A program made the translations under genes and the position numbers. Of a DNA stretch of 64,000 nucleotides, positions 1-11,190 are shown piece after piece (position 1 is the first letter of the stretch; each line of letters starts with the position of its first letter). The stretch covers positions 463,021 to 527,020 of the forward strand of contig NW_013657662.1 of the NCBI RefSeq assembly GCF_000142905.1. The letters run 5' to 3'. Source of the stretch: Thecamonas trahens ATCC 50062 (taxonomy: Eukaryota > Apusozoa > Apusomonadida > Apusomonadidae). The notes below the pieces were generated by a model that ran no database searches, was not told the origin of the DNA, and was given only the letters and a program-made list of their open reading frames with translations.

Positions 1-1
1 G

Positions 2-850
2 CATCTACTCCACGTCTACCTCACAACCTCTCGAGTGGCGTTTTACCCTCCGGGTGGTACGTACACCAACGCGTCGCTCGTGGTTACACTTGAGGTCGAC
101 ACAGTCAATGCCACTATCTTCTACACCCTCGATGGATCTGAGCCGTCGTCGTCGAGCCGCAAGTACGTGGCACCACTCGTTCTCGACACCTTCCCGCACC
201 ACACCATCCGTGCATTTGCCACTTCGAACGTTCTTCAGCGCTCCCCGCTTTCAGAAGCCTCGTTTCACCTTGCTGCCATTCGGCAGACCGTGGTCATGGG
301 CCGCGGCGCTGGCGAGACTGACGTCGTGGCCGTTCTTGCCATCATTTCTCTTCTGTTGATCTTAATCCTTGCCGCCGGTGGCCTTTTGCTCTGGTGCCTC
401 CTCTCAGTGTTGCGGTCGAACGAAGTACTGGCGACCAAGGCATCGACGAACACCACGCCGCAGGCCTTGGACGCCAACAACGTCAAGGTCTGGTATCCAC
501 TCGGCATTGGCTCCCTTGGCGAGGTCTTCCGCGGCTGCTACAACGATGGCGCCGTTGCCCTCACCCTTTTGCAGCTCTCGTCGACGTGCACTGGCCTGCG
601 CATGGAGCGGGCAAACCTAGGCCGCGGCTCAGGCAACTCGTCGCCCAGCTGCGTCCTCAACGCATCTACTGGCTTTCTCACCGCCGAGCTTCCAGGGACC
701 TCGATGCTCGGCTCTATCAAGACCATGCAGCTGCCAAGGGTTGCCGTTACCGGCGACCCAAACTCGGCCAACGCCTCTCCGGATGCTACTGTGCCAGAGA
801 AGGCAGTGAGACGACAGACATTATTGCCGTCGTCGCTGTCATCGTCGTCA

Positions 851-882
<32 letters not shown>

Positions 883-3800
883 ATCGCCCGCAGGAAGCAA
901 TCACGATGGGCAGCAACGTGTGGCAGCCGGATCTGCGTCTGAGCAGTTTGAAGATGGTGCGAGCGACGACGACTCGATGGGTGCCCGCCGGCGTGAAAGG
1001 GTCGGCGAGTCTTCGCTTGCCACCTCTCGTCAGGGCTTGTTCGCTGGATACGATTCGATGGATGTCATGTCTGTCGATTTGATGGCGACAAGCCTTCCGC
1101 CTGAGCCCAACACACAGTTTATGACCGGAGGCATCTCGCTGGTGACTGGAGACAACACCAAGTGGATTCCGCTCGCACGGCTCACACCTTGCGTCACTGG
1201 TGAGTACCTTGTTTCGGAGCAGTTGCTGGCGATGCAGACTGCTCTCTCTGTCTTGGATCACCCGAACATCAATCGATTTGTGGGTGTGGTCCTCTCACCA
1301 CCGACACTCGTGACAGCGTACGTGCCCAATGGACGGCTGTTTGACCTTCTCCATGACATCTCCATTCCGTTGGAGCTTGGCATTCGGCTGCGGTGGGCAC
1401 ACGGAGTGGCCTCCGGCCTCTCGTACCTGCACGAGCACGGCATCGTGCATTCCAACTTGAAGTCGACATGCGTTCTGCTCTCGCCAGTATGGGAGCCTGT
1501 CATCACGGGATTTGGCGTTGATGGTCTCATGGACGTGGTTGGTGACACGATGACCACTTATGTGGCGTCGACCGCGAGTCTGTACTGGTCTGCGCCCGAG
1601 GTACTGGCCAACAAGGCAAACGTGTCTACAGCCTCTAACGTCTTCTCACTCGGCGTCATTCTGTGGGAGCTGCTCACTCGCGAGGACATGTATCCGAACG
1701 TGGCCCCGCAGACGGTTGCAGTTCGCGTTGTCGCCGGGGACCTACGCCTCGACACGTCGATGCTAGTCCGAGCTGCGGCGGGCCCGTCGGGCGTGCTTCC
1801 GCGCATAGGATCGACGCTTGAGCCGGCAAGCCAGAGCTCATTGTCGCTAACGCGCCTGCGGACCGCGGGATCTGCGACTGGAGCCACGAGCCAGGGCGGC
1901 GAGCGAGGTGGTGGTGACGGCTTGCCGGACCACAAGTCGATGGAGGCGTATGCCACGCTGCTCACACAACTGTGGGCAGAGGATACGCGAATGCGACCTG
2001 CGCTGCCGGACGTGATGGAGCGGCTGTCGTCGATGGCCATGTTCAACGTCTCACGGCCACCGGCGTTTGCCAGCCTTCGGCCGCGCGGTCGCGGCGTGGT
2101 TGTCATTGCTCGGGTCAACTCGGTGGTGACAGGCATGGCAACGGTCCCACATTCGTTCTCGGCCGCTCTCAAGATCTTCCACAATCTCTGCCGTGCCGCA
2201 GCGGCGACCTGTTCCGGTGTGTGTGTCGAGCAGACCATCGACTCGGTCACCATCACGTTCCTGCAGCGGTCGACTGCGCTGCGCTTCTTTTCCATGCTCC
2301 GCGACAAGCTGTACGCCACCAAATGGCCGTCTGGATTGCTCAAGTCGGAGCTTGGACGGCCGGTCATTTCAGCAACCGGCCTCGTCATCTCGCAGGGTCT
2401 GCAGGTTGACATGGTCATTGCTGCTGGGCGGCTGGTCTCGGTCAAGCAACCCGGAACGTGGCGCTGGAAGTGCGAGGGGCCCGCTATGGACGTTGCGATT
2501 GCGCTGCAAGCCCTGGTCTCGCCTGGCGGCTCGCTCGCGGTTGGTCTCGCCACCGACCCGAATATCAAAGGCTACAACGTCCGAGTGCTTCCGTCGCGAG
2601 ACGTCTCGCCGGCCCTTCTCAACTGCCGCATCGTGCAAATCATCAGCGAGCATGTCGACAAGACGAGCGGAACGCCTGCCGCGGCCATGTCTGGTATGGT
2701 CAAGCTGGTCCACACTCCGAGGCTGACCTCGGCACATAGCGTGGCGTTTGGCTCGCCATCACCGCTGCCTCAGATCACCACTGCACCCGCTCGTGTGCCT
2801 GCCTCGACCATGTCTGCTCCCACGTCTTCCGGCCATCCACCATATTTTGTTGAGGAAGAGGAGGAGGCTGAGGCATGGTGGTCGTTCTACGAGGAGCAGG
2901 AACAAGAGGAGAATGTGGCGGACGGGCGTCCACCCAGGGGCGGGTTCAAGGGCAAGGGCAAGGGCAAGAGCAAGAGCAAGAGCAAGGGCAAGGGTAAGGG
3001 TAAGGGCAAGGGCAAGGGCAAGGGCAAGGGCAAAGGCAAGGGCAAGGGCAAGGGCAAGGGCAAGGGCAAGGGCAAGGGCAAGGGCAAGGGCAAGGGCAAG
3101 ATAAGGTTGAAGGGCACGTTGCGACGTTCGACCTCGCTGGACACCTCGTACTCTACATACTCGAGCTACACGTACTCGACGAGCTATTTGGCGTATTCGA
3201 GCTCGTATAGGCGTGGCAGATCGAGCGTGACGTACACAACGTCGCTTGAAGACTGTTCTTCATCTGCCAATGTGAACCATCATCCAGTGATTTCGATGCC
3301 AAGTGGGCACACGCCACAGCACTCTGTGCTGCACAAGAGCGTTTCGCTGGCACTTGTTGCTGACTCGGATGCGGTGGTTCCCAAGGCTGCGCCGGCCAAG
3401 TTGTCGCGGGTCAAGGGCAAAGACAAGGGCAAAGACAAGGGCAAGGGCAAGGGCAAGGGCAAGGGCAAGCAGTTTCGCAAGCGCCGTGTGACGGACATAT
3501 CGTACTACTATGCTTCGTCGTACGTATACTCAACATACTCATACTCGTCATCATCGTTGTCATCGTCGTCGTCGTCATCATCGTCGTCGCTGTTTCGGCG
3601 GGCAGGCGAAGCGTCCGAGTTGGTGTCTTCCCGGATGGTTGGCGACATCCCCGCCTCGCAGGCCGTGGCTGCTCGAGCTGGCGACATGTACGCCTCGCAC
3701 GCAGTGACAGCCGGTGGAGGCGACATCCACGCCTCGCAGGCCGTGGCTGCTCGAGCTGGCGACATGTACGCCTCGCACGCAGTGACAGCCGGTGGAGGCG

Positions 3801-5683
3801 ACATCCACGCCTCGCAGGCCGTGGCTGCTCAAGCTGGCGACATGTACGCCTCGCACGCAGTGACAGCCGGTGGAGGCGACATCCACGCCTCGCGTCTCGC
3901 GCGCAGTGGTGGGCTCTTTGCATCAGAAGCTACTGCTTCGGAAGACAATCTGTCGGAGCAAACGTTTCTCTCCCGCCGGGCCGATGCGCCCCCGGCGTCG
4001 CTTGCGTTGTCGATGGTGTGCTCGCCAACAGCAACTGCGCCGCTGTTCCAGTCGGGTCTGAACATTCAGCTGACATCGATCCACGCCTCGCAAGTGGGCG
4101 CGAGTGGACCGCTTGAGTCTGGAGAGTCGAGCGAGGGACACCACAACTTGCTGATGCAAAGCTCCAAGGCGTCGTCGGACGTGGCGGCATCGCAGCAATC
4201 ATTCGGTCACGCTGCGAGTGTGACGGCGTCACCAAAGCCGCGGCTTGCGTCGGTGGAGCTATCAGTCTTTCGTGCGCTCGGCATTTCCGGCATAGGCATT
4301 CCCTCGTCGGGCATCGCGTCGTCTCCGGTCATGGGAGCGTCACCCAAGTCTGGGCTCCACTTTGATCGTCTGGCTGCAGCTGGGGTTGAGGGCCACGACG
4401 GGCTGCCGTCGATCATGATTCCTGATGCTTCGGTGTCAATGACTGGGTCAGTCACCGAGCATGGCAAGTCGGACGACGTGGCTGAAGTAGTCAAGTCCAG
4501 GTCTGGCGAGATGAGGGGCGGCTGTCTGCCGTCGGACTCAACGGCCTCAGTTGCGACAGTCTCGGGCCAGTCAGGCGACTCACAGACGTGCCGGTTGGAG
4601 CGTGTGCCCGAAGGGGGCGTGTTCTCATCGTCCGGGCCGCGCGCGCCGATCGTGTCCAACAAGTCGATGCGGTGGCTCATTCCGATGCGTAAGGTGGAAG
4701 CCATGCTACGCGATCGGCCTCACCAGTGGCCGAACCTGACGCTGGTCTCGTCATCGCCGCTGGGTACCTTTCTGGTTCGGCGCCACTTTCGCGACTTTAT
4801 GCCTGTGCGACTTGCGATCAACGCGTCGGCAGACGTGGTGCGGCTCAAGATGCTACGGTCGCGGCTCGAGCTGCCTAAAGTGGTCGGCGTTACGCTCGCG
4901 AGCTCGTTCATCTTTGTCATTTACCGGGTCAAGCAGCCGTCGACCGTCTACGCGCTGAAGGAGTGCTGCTTCTGTGGCCGGTGCAGAGGCGAGAAGCAGA
5001 TTCGCGAGGTCGCCTCAGGTGACTCGGTGTCGAGGAGGCAGGCCAACTTTGTGCGGAGCCACCCCCTGCTACGTCCAGATGGCGCCAACCACGCTGAAGG
5101 CGATATGGCCAACTCGATGAGCTCGTTGCCGTCTGACGATGTCTCAACAAGGTCGCTGCCCAAGAACAAGCTGGTCTGTCTCAATACGGTCCAACGCCGG
5201 CGAGTGGCGCTCACGGTAGTTTCTGCTCTTCTCCATTTGCACCAGTCGGGCACAATCCACGGCGCCCTGGGCATGTCAGCTATTGGCTACTGTGTGCGGA
5301 CCGGTCTCGCGGTCGTCATCGACTACGGTCTGCCGTCGCTCTTGCAGACGCTGGCATCAACAGCGTCCATCGGCAACGCACCGATCCTGGCACCTGAGGT
5401 TCTCAACGGTGGCGACTTTACCAAGGCTGCCGACATCTACTCGCTCGCCATGGTTCTGTACGAGATCCTTATGGGCGAGCCGCCGTACCCAGAGCACACT
5501 GCGATCGAGCGGGCACTCGCGCTCTCTTCGACGCCGATGGTCGAGTCGTTGGCCATGAAGTCCGTCCTCGTCAAACCGCTGCGACAACTGCTGGGCAAAT
5601 GCTGGGACATGCGGCCGAAGAAGCGCCCATCAGTCCAGCAGATCTACAAGTCGCTCACCAAGCTCAACGTCTGGTTCAAGTGA
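2..5683 (+). CDS. Receptor-like protein with chitobiase-like ectodomain and two pseudokinase domains (5' partial)
   Basis: The frame is open to the window edge with no ATG before the first conserved motif, so the N-terminus is missing. Residues are numbered from the GTG at 35. A chitobiase/hexosaminidase C-terminal-like module (PGGTYTN..., FYTLDGSEP) covers about 5-80, followed by a transmembrane helix at about 96-125. A TKL-like kinase domain starts at about 149 with a glycine-loop-like GIGSLGEV. Its HRD motif reads HSN (472-474), its DFG reads GFG (492-494), and the VAIK lysine is replaced (VALT). A region after it (about 680-880) resembles a degenerate class III cyclase domain; this is inference. 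Low-complexity Gly-Lys, Tyr/Ser and 26-residue repeats follow. A second kinase-like domain ends the protein, with HGA (1742-1744) for HRD and DYG (1763-1765) for DFG. Both domains therefore look catalytically dead by known kinase rules. Likely a plasma-membrane signalling scaffold; ligand unknown. Confidence 0.85.
2945..3101 (+). repeat. Hexanucleotide repeat (ggcaag)n encoding a Gly-Lys tract
   Basis: About 26 units of a six-base repeat inside the receptor pseudokinase gene encode alternating Gly and Lys with a few Ser-Lys variants. A second, shorter tract of the same type lies at about 3412-3470. Each tract is followed by a Tyr/Ser-rich segment (3130-3220 and 3500-3590). The reading frame is kept throughout. 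Confidence 0.9.
3641..3892 (+). repeat. 78-bp in-frame tandem repeat (26 aa), three full copies plus a partial
   Basis: Copies begin at 3641, 3719, 3797 and 3875 (partial). Each encodes GDIxASQAVAA(R/Q)AG followed by DMYASHAVTAGG. The copies are nearly identical at nucleotide level, which indicates recent expansion. The unit is itself two related halves, GDI.ASQAVA and GDMYASHAVT. Confidence 0.9.
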
Positions 5684-6160
5684 TAGCTGCACTCGGCCTG
5701 ATCGAGTTCCAAGCAGGAGCCGTAGCCGTAGCCGGAGCCGTAGCCGTAGCCGAAGCCGCTTCCAGCCGTAGTCACCCAAACACACCCACCTCCACCACCG
5801 TCACCCACCCTCTATCGAACTGCCGTCTCTCCTGCCCAGCCACACTACCATCACCGTATCGCTTTCCATCCGATCTCGCTCTCTGCCCAATCTCGCTCTC
5901 CGCCCGATCTCGCTCTCCGCTCACCCAACAAGCGTCATGTCCCAAAGCCACCACCACCGAATCTTTCTAGCTCACATTTTCAGCTTGCTGCTCATAGCGA
6001 TGCCGACAGCAGCGCTCCGCTCCGTCCCGCCCTCGTCCGCTCCTCTCATGATCCCCCTGCCACCGGGACCCCCTCTCCCCCCCAGCCCCCCAGGCTAAAC
6101 ACCCAACTAAGTCTGAGCATCTTTGGCAAACATAGTTGTGTGCGACAGCAGACAACAAGT
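5684..6160. other. Intergenic region between receptor pseudokinase and PiT gene
   Basis: No coding region is supported here. It begins with a degenerate gccgta/gccgaa repeat (about 5718-5766) and continues as a pyrimidine-rich stretch (5820-6090) that probably contains the promoter and 5' leader of the phosphate transporter. Open frames across it show no recognisable protein. Confidence 0.5.
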
Positions 6161-7471
6161 ATGATGCTTGCAAGTGGGATTGCATGGGTGGGGAGCGTGG
6201 TAGCGGCGGCTATGTGCTTTGCTATCGGTTCCAATGATGTCTGTCAATCGTTGGCAGTGGGCTCTGGTGCGGTTGCCGTCTCGACAGCATTGGCTATGGG
6301 AGCTGTGGCAGAGTTCCTTGGTGTCGTTCTTATGGGTGGTGGTGTTGCTCGTGCTGTTAAGGAAGGCTTCGTTGTCTTGGATCTTTATGCCGATACTCCT
6401 ATCTTTCTCTCCCTTGGCATGTTTGCTACACTCGCTGCTGCTGCTCTCTGGCTCCTCGTCTCTACCTACGCTCAACTGCCGGTCTCTACCACACACTCGG
6501 TTGTTGGTGGTCTTGTTGGTTTCGCTTTGCTCACAAAGGGCTCCATCGCTCTCAAGGCTGGCTTCTTTTCAAACGTCGCCCTCTCTTGGGTCCTCTCGCC
6601 GGCTCTAGGCGCCGCTGCCTCCTTTGCCATCTTGAAGATCATCAACAGCCTCATCTTTGACGCTGGTGATCGTGGTGCTACTCTTCGTGCCCGCCGCTAT
6701 CTTCCGCCTATCAACGCTGCTACTGCGTGGATCATGGCTTTGTTTATTGCCTACAAGGGCTTGCCAAACCTCGGCTACTACCTGTCGTCCGCTCAGGCGC
6801 TCGGCGCATCGGCACTGATCGCTGCTGCCGTCTGGGCCCTCTCGCTCATCGGTGTGCTTCCGGCTGGGAGAGGCAACGGCTTGGGCAAGACGGTCTCGGC
6901 CTCGCTGCCCATCACGCTGGACGGATCGGCGCATGGTGCGGCCGAGAACGCTTTTGTGCCGCTGCTTGTTGTCACCGCCCTGCTTGTCGCATTCGCGCAC
7001 GGCTCCAATGACGTCTCCAACGGCGTCGGCTGTCTCCTTGTCATGCGCGAGGTTGCCGAGCACGGCCGTCTTCTCACTGCCGCCGACGTCTCACCTCCCA
7101 TTCCGTCGTGGATCATGGTCATGGGCGGGCTCTCGATCTCGGCTGGCCTGCTTGCGCTCGGAGCGCGGGTCATGGCCACCATGGGCTCGCGGATCACCAA
7201 GCTCACGCCGTCGCGCGGCTTTGCAGCGCAGTTGGCCACCTCGACAACCGTTCTTCTTGCCACCGCCCTCAACATGCCGGTCTCGTCGACCCACACCATG
7301 GTGGGCGCGGTGACCGGCCTCGCCCTCGCCTCGCGTGGCTCGGCGGCTGACATCAACTACGGCACCATCAAGAAGATCGTTGTCTCGTGGGTCATCACAC
7401 TTCCTATCGGCGCCGTCACAACTTTGGTCATCTTTTATCTGCTCAAGGCTCTCTTTTACACCTCGGGCTGA
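6161..7471 (+). CDS. PiT-family inorganic phosphate transporter (SLC20/PHO4 type)
   Basis: Integral membrane symporter of 436 residues taking up inorganic phosphate, expected at the plasma membrane or an organelle membrane. The family signature GANDVANA occurs twice as inverted-repeat halves: GSNDVCQSLA near the N-terminus and GSNDVSNGVG in the C-terminal half. The PVSTTHSVVGG and PVSSTHTMVGA motifs that follow each half are also present. About ten hydrophobic helices are visible, with a short central loop compared with animal SLC20 proteins. The ATG at 6161 is the first in frame; the open frame upstream has only a GTG. It converges with the ABM-domain gene, with only four bases between the two stops. 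Na+ or H+ coupling cannot be decided from sequence. Confidence 0.9.
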   Translation: MMLASGIAWVGSVVAAAMCFAIGSNDVCQSLAVGSGAVAVSTALAMGAVAEFLGVVLMGGGVARAVKEGFVVLDLYADTPIFLSLGMFATLAAAALWLLVSTYAQLPVSTTHSVVGGLVGFALLTKGSIALKAGFFSNVALSWVLSPALGAAASFAILKIINSLIFDAGDRGATLRARRYLPPINAATAWIMALFIAYKGLPNLGYYLSSAQALGASALIAAAVWALSLIGVLPAGRGNGLGKTVSASLPITLDGSAHGAAENAFVPLLVVTALLVAFAHGSNDVSNGVGCLLVMREVAEHGRLLTAADVSPPIPSWIMVMGGLSISAGLLALGARVMATMGSRITKLTPSRGFAAQLATSTTVLLATALNMPVSSTHTMVGAVTGLALASRGSAADINYGTIKKIVVSWVITLPIGAVTTLVIFYLLKALFYTSG

Positions 7472-7475
7472 TGGC

Positions 7476-7784
7476 TTACTCGGTGGCCGGCGCGATGCGG
7501 GTCATCTTGTCGAGGCTGAACCTCTCCACGGCATCCTTGGTGGCCGCGCCAAAGGCTGCAAGATGCGGTGCTTTAGAGTGCGCCTCCAGCAGCTCTTCGG
7601 ACTCCCACGTCTCGTAGAAAACAAAGTGCTTGTCGTCGGCGTTGTCCACGTGCAGATCGTAGCCCAGGCAGCCGGCTTCGGCCAGAGTGATCGGGATGAG
7701 CTTCTCGAGCTCGGAGCGAACAAGCGCCTGCTGACCATCCTTGGCATGAATGTGAACAACAACAGTGACCGGCGAGGTGGTCAT
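7476..7784 (-). CDS. Small ABM-domain (YgiN-like) monooxygenase-type protein
   Basis: A 102-residue protein starting at MTTSPVTVVVHIHAKDG. It matches the antibiotic-biosynthesis-monooxygenase/YgiN fold: a first strand VVVHIHAKDG, then E..I..T..E.GCLGYDLH, FVFYETWESEELLEAH and a terminal helix HLAAFG. Such dimeric ferredoxin-like proteins include quinol monooxygenases and detoxification enzymes, but the substrate cannot be told. The frame is open for 66 codons upstream, including ATGs at 7982 and 7961. I chose the ATG at 7784 because it sits directly before the first strand and gives the usual family length (about 95-105). Confidence 0.75.
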   Translation of the reverse strand: MTTSPVTVVVHIHAKDGQQALVRSELEKLIPITLAEAGCLGYDLHVDNADDKHFVFYETWESEELLEAHSKAPHLAAFGAATKDAVERFSLDKMTRIAPATE

Positions 7785-8314
7785 GATGGGAAGGAGAGAG
7801 GAAGAAATGGAGTACCGACTGGGTTGGGACGAGCGGGAGAGTGAGCAGACATGAGCCGAATCAAATAGCGTCAAGAGTGATGATGACGTGATGTTTTCGT
7901 GCGGCGGAAAGCGTGCGGGGATTATCGCATGAGCAACGTACAGTGTATAGGTTGCGCCCATGCAACAGATGCCCTCACCCAAACGTCTACCTTCTCATCA
8001 AGCCCATATGGCCGACAAAGACCATCTGCGTTGGATTTGTTGTAGTTAAAGACTGATCGCTACATGGAACGATACATGGAACGATAAGATGGTACAGCCA
8101 ATAAAATCAGCCAGAGTCGAATTCGCCGTCGACGCGCAAACTGCGACCTTTTTTGGCCGGCAAACTTTGGTTTGGCGGTGCCGGCGACGGACACGACCAC
8201 TCGATGATTTCGGCGCGGGCGAGGGCACGGGCGAGGGCGAGGGCGGACGACTCTGGGCACACCTCACCCCCCTCCCCCCGGACCAGTAGGAGAGGGGAGA
8301 GGGGAGAGAAGCAG

Positions 8315-8353
<39 letters not shown>

Positions 8354-8359
8354 GCGAGC
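7785..8359. other. Intergenic region with (GT)n microsatellite
   Basis: Region between the divergent ABM and SLX4-like genes, presumably holding both promoters. It contains a (GT)n tract at about 8316-8351, ending nine bases before the chosen start of the SLX4-like gene. The frame is open through the GT tract (poly Cys-Val), but that sequence is more likely 5' leader than protein. An AT-rich stretch around 8030-8105 stands out from the GC-rich surroundings. Confidence 0.5.
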
Positions 8360-8638
8360 ATGCGAAGAAGCAGGCTGCGTAAGCCACGGCAGTACCTGGC
8401 CTCGCCAGTCAAGGTACTGTCGCTGACCTCCACAACAACAACAGCAACGACGACAACAACCGCATCATCATTGTCATCGTCATCATTGTCATCGTCATCA
8501 ATGTTGTTGTCTGCCTCGGGAGCACCAATGAGGTTGTCTGGAGGAGAGGAGAACATATGTCCACAGACCTATGCCATGACCAGGACCAAGCCCAAGACAG
8601 CCAAGGCCGAGGCTGACTCGCACGCGCCACTATCATTG

Positions 8639-8670
<32 letters not shown>

Positions 8671-10933
8671 GTCATCGTCATCGTCATCATCTGGGAATGC
8701 TCTCGTTCGGACTTGTACGGCTGGTGGCATTGGCTTGGGCAAAGAGAAAGGCCCTGATCCGTGCGTAGAGGTCATCTTGCTCTCGTCGCCGGAGTCCCCG
8801 CGAGGCACAGGATGCACGGCTTCCGTGTTGGCAAGCACCGGTGGTGAGCCAAGCTCGCCGGTACGTGCTCGATCGCAGTCGTCCGACTCGTTCCAGTGGT
8901 CGCCGGTGAGACAACCGATGCCAACGCGATCTCCGTCGTCCTCACCACCGCCAGCTGTCGCTTCCAACGAGCCGTTTGTCTGTCCGCTCTGCTCCAAGAC
9001 TCTGCCTAACGTCAGGAGCTACGTCGACCGCGCAGCACACGTCGCCTGCTGTGGCGACATGGATCTCGGCCTTCCGAGAGCAAAAACACCTTCTGCGGAA
9101 GCGTCGTGCATGTGCTCGATTTGTGGTGTCTCGCTCGACCATCTCACCCCAGCCCGGCGCACCATCCACGTCAACCGCTGTCTTGATCCGGAGCCGGCGG
9201 CGCGTGCTCCTGCGGCCATGAGGCCGGCCGGCATGGATCTGGCGCTGGAGGAGCCAGCGGCGACCGGGACGTCGATTGCCGACCCAGTGTGGGCCTGTCC
9301 GCTCTGCTTGCGGGACAAGTCGGATCTCGATTTTGTGTCGCGGCTGCAGCACCTCAAGGTCTGCGCAGGACGGAAGGGCATTTCTCCGCTCGGCGTCCGC
9401 GCGTTGGTGGCGGCAAACAACCGCAAGCGGGCACGCGACGAGAGTGGCGATGCGAGCCAAGCTGACGAAGCGCCGCTGGTCCAGACTCGCCTTGCTGCCA
9501 AGCGACGCAAGGGATCTGAGCAGGCGTTTGAGGCCATTGCAGCTCGCAAGGCGGCGGCCAAGGCGGCGCGGGTCCAGCGATCGCGGGTCGGTAAGACGCC
9601 CAAGTCTGCCTTTGAAGCCGACACACTAGCGGCCATGGCGCTCTCCAACTCACTCAACGGCGACAAGCACATGGACACTCTCATCCGCAAGCCTGCTGAT
9701 GCCCGCGAGTACATCACTGCCGTCTCGCCGCATGGCGCGTCGGTAGTGGCGAGTGTTCTGGCGGCGGGCGGGTCGCCGTCGCCGTCACCGTCGTCGACGA
9801 CGGCGGCACTTGCAGCGTCGGTCCTATCGCGCCCGCCGGCGCACCCAGTTGCCGCTACCTCGCCGTCGTCATGGACGCTTGCGGCAGCGGCCCAAGCGCC
9901 GGCTGCCGCGTACTACACCGAGCGCATCCGCTCGTCGGCGAGGCCGGCCGCAGCGAATGATCCCCCAGAGTCGGAGACCGACGCGCTTGACGCGCTCTGC
10001 GCGGCGGCTAGCAGCGAAAGCGACGACGAAGTCGACGCAGGCTACACTGCCGCAGAGAGTGTGACCGCGCTTGATGCGCTGTATGCCCGGCGGATGACCC
10101 ATCTCAACGCCAGCATCGAGGCTGCGCGCGCCCAGCTCCGCAAGCTCCAAGCCCAGCAGGATGACGAGGGCGAGCAGTATCGGGCAGCGCGGACGGCGCT
10201 GGCATCGAAGACGCCAGTTGATTCATTCCCGGCACCGCGAACCGAGTCTGAGTCTCAGCCTCAGCCTCAGCCTGTGGTAGTCGACGTCCCGACGGCAATG
10301 GTGACGCCGGCGCGAAGTGCGGTGCCGGCGCGGTTGGGACGGACGCCGCAGATTGCCACACCGCGGTCGCCATTTGATGGCGAGCCTGATTTCGAAGCGT
10401 ACTCGGACAAGGATCTGGTGGCCTTTCTGCGGAAGCATGGCATGGCGCGGGCGTCCAGGCGGGCGATGCTGACCTCGGCACGCGAGATCTGGCGCGCACT
10501 GAATGTGCCGCGGTTCAACGAGCGCATGGTGCAAAAGGCGCGCAATGCGGTGCGCGCCGCCGCTGTTGTCGGTGATGATGAATGCGCGCCGCCAGTACAA
10601 CCAGCTGTCCTCACCGCTGCTGACCAGATGGCCAGCCTTGAGCCACTGGTGGTTGCTGCCGTCTCCGGCAGCCACGAGCTCGCCGAGACCGTGGCGCGGC
10701 TCCAACCGCTTGGTCTCTCTGCAGTTGTCAACGCAGTCCGAGCTGCTGCCGCCGCGCAGCCCGGATCGGCCAATCCGCTCGAGGGCATTTCAGCTGCCGC
10801 TCTTCGCCGTACGGTTGCTGCTGTTCTCGTCACAAAGTGCGTTCTCTTTGCCGACGAGCACAAGCCATCGGGTCGTCGACACAAGCAGCGCAAGTCGGCT
10901 TCCTCCCGCTCATCGGCATCCCGACGTCAGTAG
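8360..10933 (+). CDS. SLX4: SLX4-like structure-specific endonuclease scaffold with UBZ4-type zinc fingers
   Basis: A predicted 857-residue nuclear protein. Three CxxC...H(x3-5)C fingers lie at about 207-232 (CPLC...HVACC), 251-275 (CSIC...HVNRC) and 311-335 (CPLC...HLKVC). The middle one is a good UBZ4 match with HVNRCLD at its end. A short Ala-Leu-rich motif DTLAAMALSNSL follows, resembling the MLR-region helix of SLX4 proteins. Near 677-724 the segment SDKDLVAFLRKHGMARASR up to IWRALN resembles the Slx4 conserved C-terminal domain that binds the SLX1 nuclease. The rest is low-complexity Ser/Ala/Pro with an SQ/PQ-rich coil. The start at 8360 (MRRSRLRK) avoids the microsatellite; an ATG at 8201 is the alternative. 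Recognition is by pattern, so a RAD18- or FAN1-like UBZ protein remains possible. Confidence 0.6.
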
Positions 10934-11190
10934 CCCGATAGTGGCCTACCGGCTTCCCTGTACTGGAAACGTTACCATAGATATCACACTATCTGTTCGC
11001 GCTCGCGCTCGCAGCTGGAGAGCGCCTCGTCGATCATCGCCGTCCATGGTCGCAACTCCAGCTACAGCCGAATGTGTTCCGCTCCGCCCGCTCGCTCTCA
11101 CCGCCCACCCCGCCGGCCCAAGACCGAATCAAGTTCACACTCATCTCTCTCTCACTCACACACACACACACATCTCCCTTCTTGGTCATC

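Noticed and set aside
2887-3144. An antisense Pro-Leu repeat protein across the Gly-Lys tract.
   Set aside because: It is simply the reverse reading of the ggcaag hexamer and has no sequence outside the repeat.
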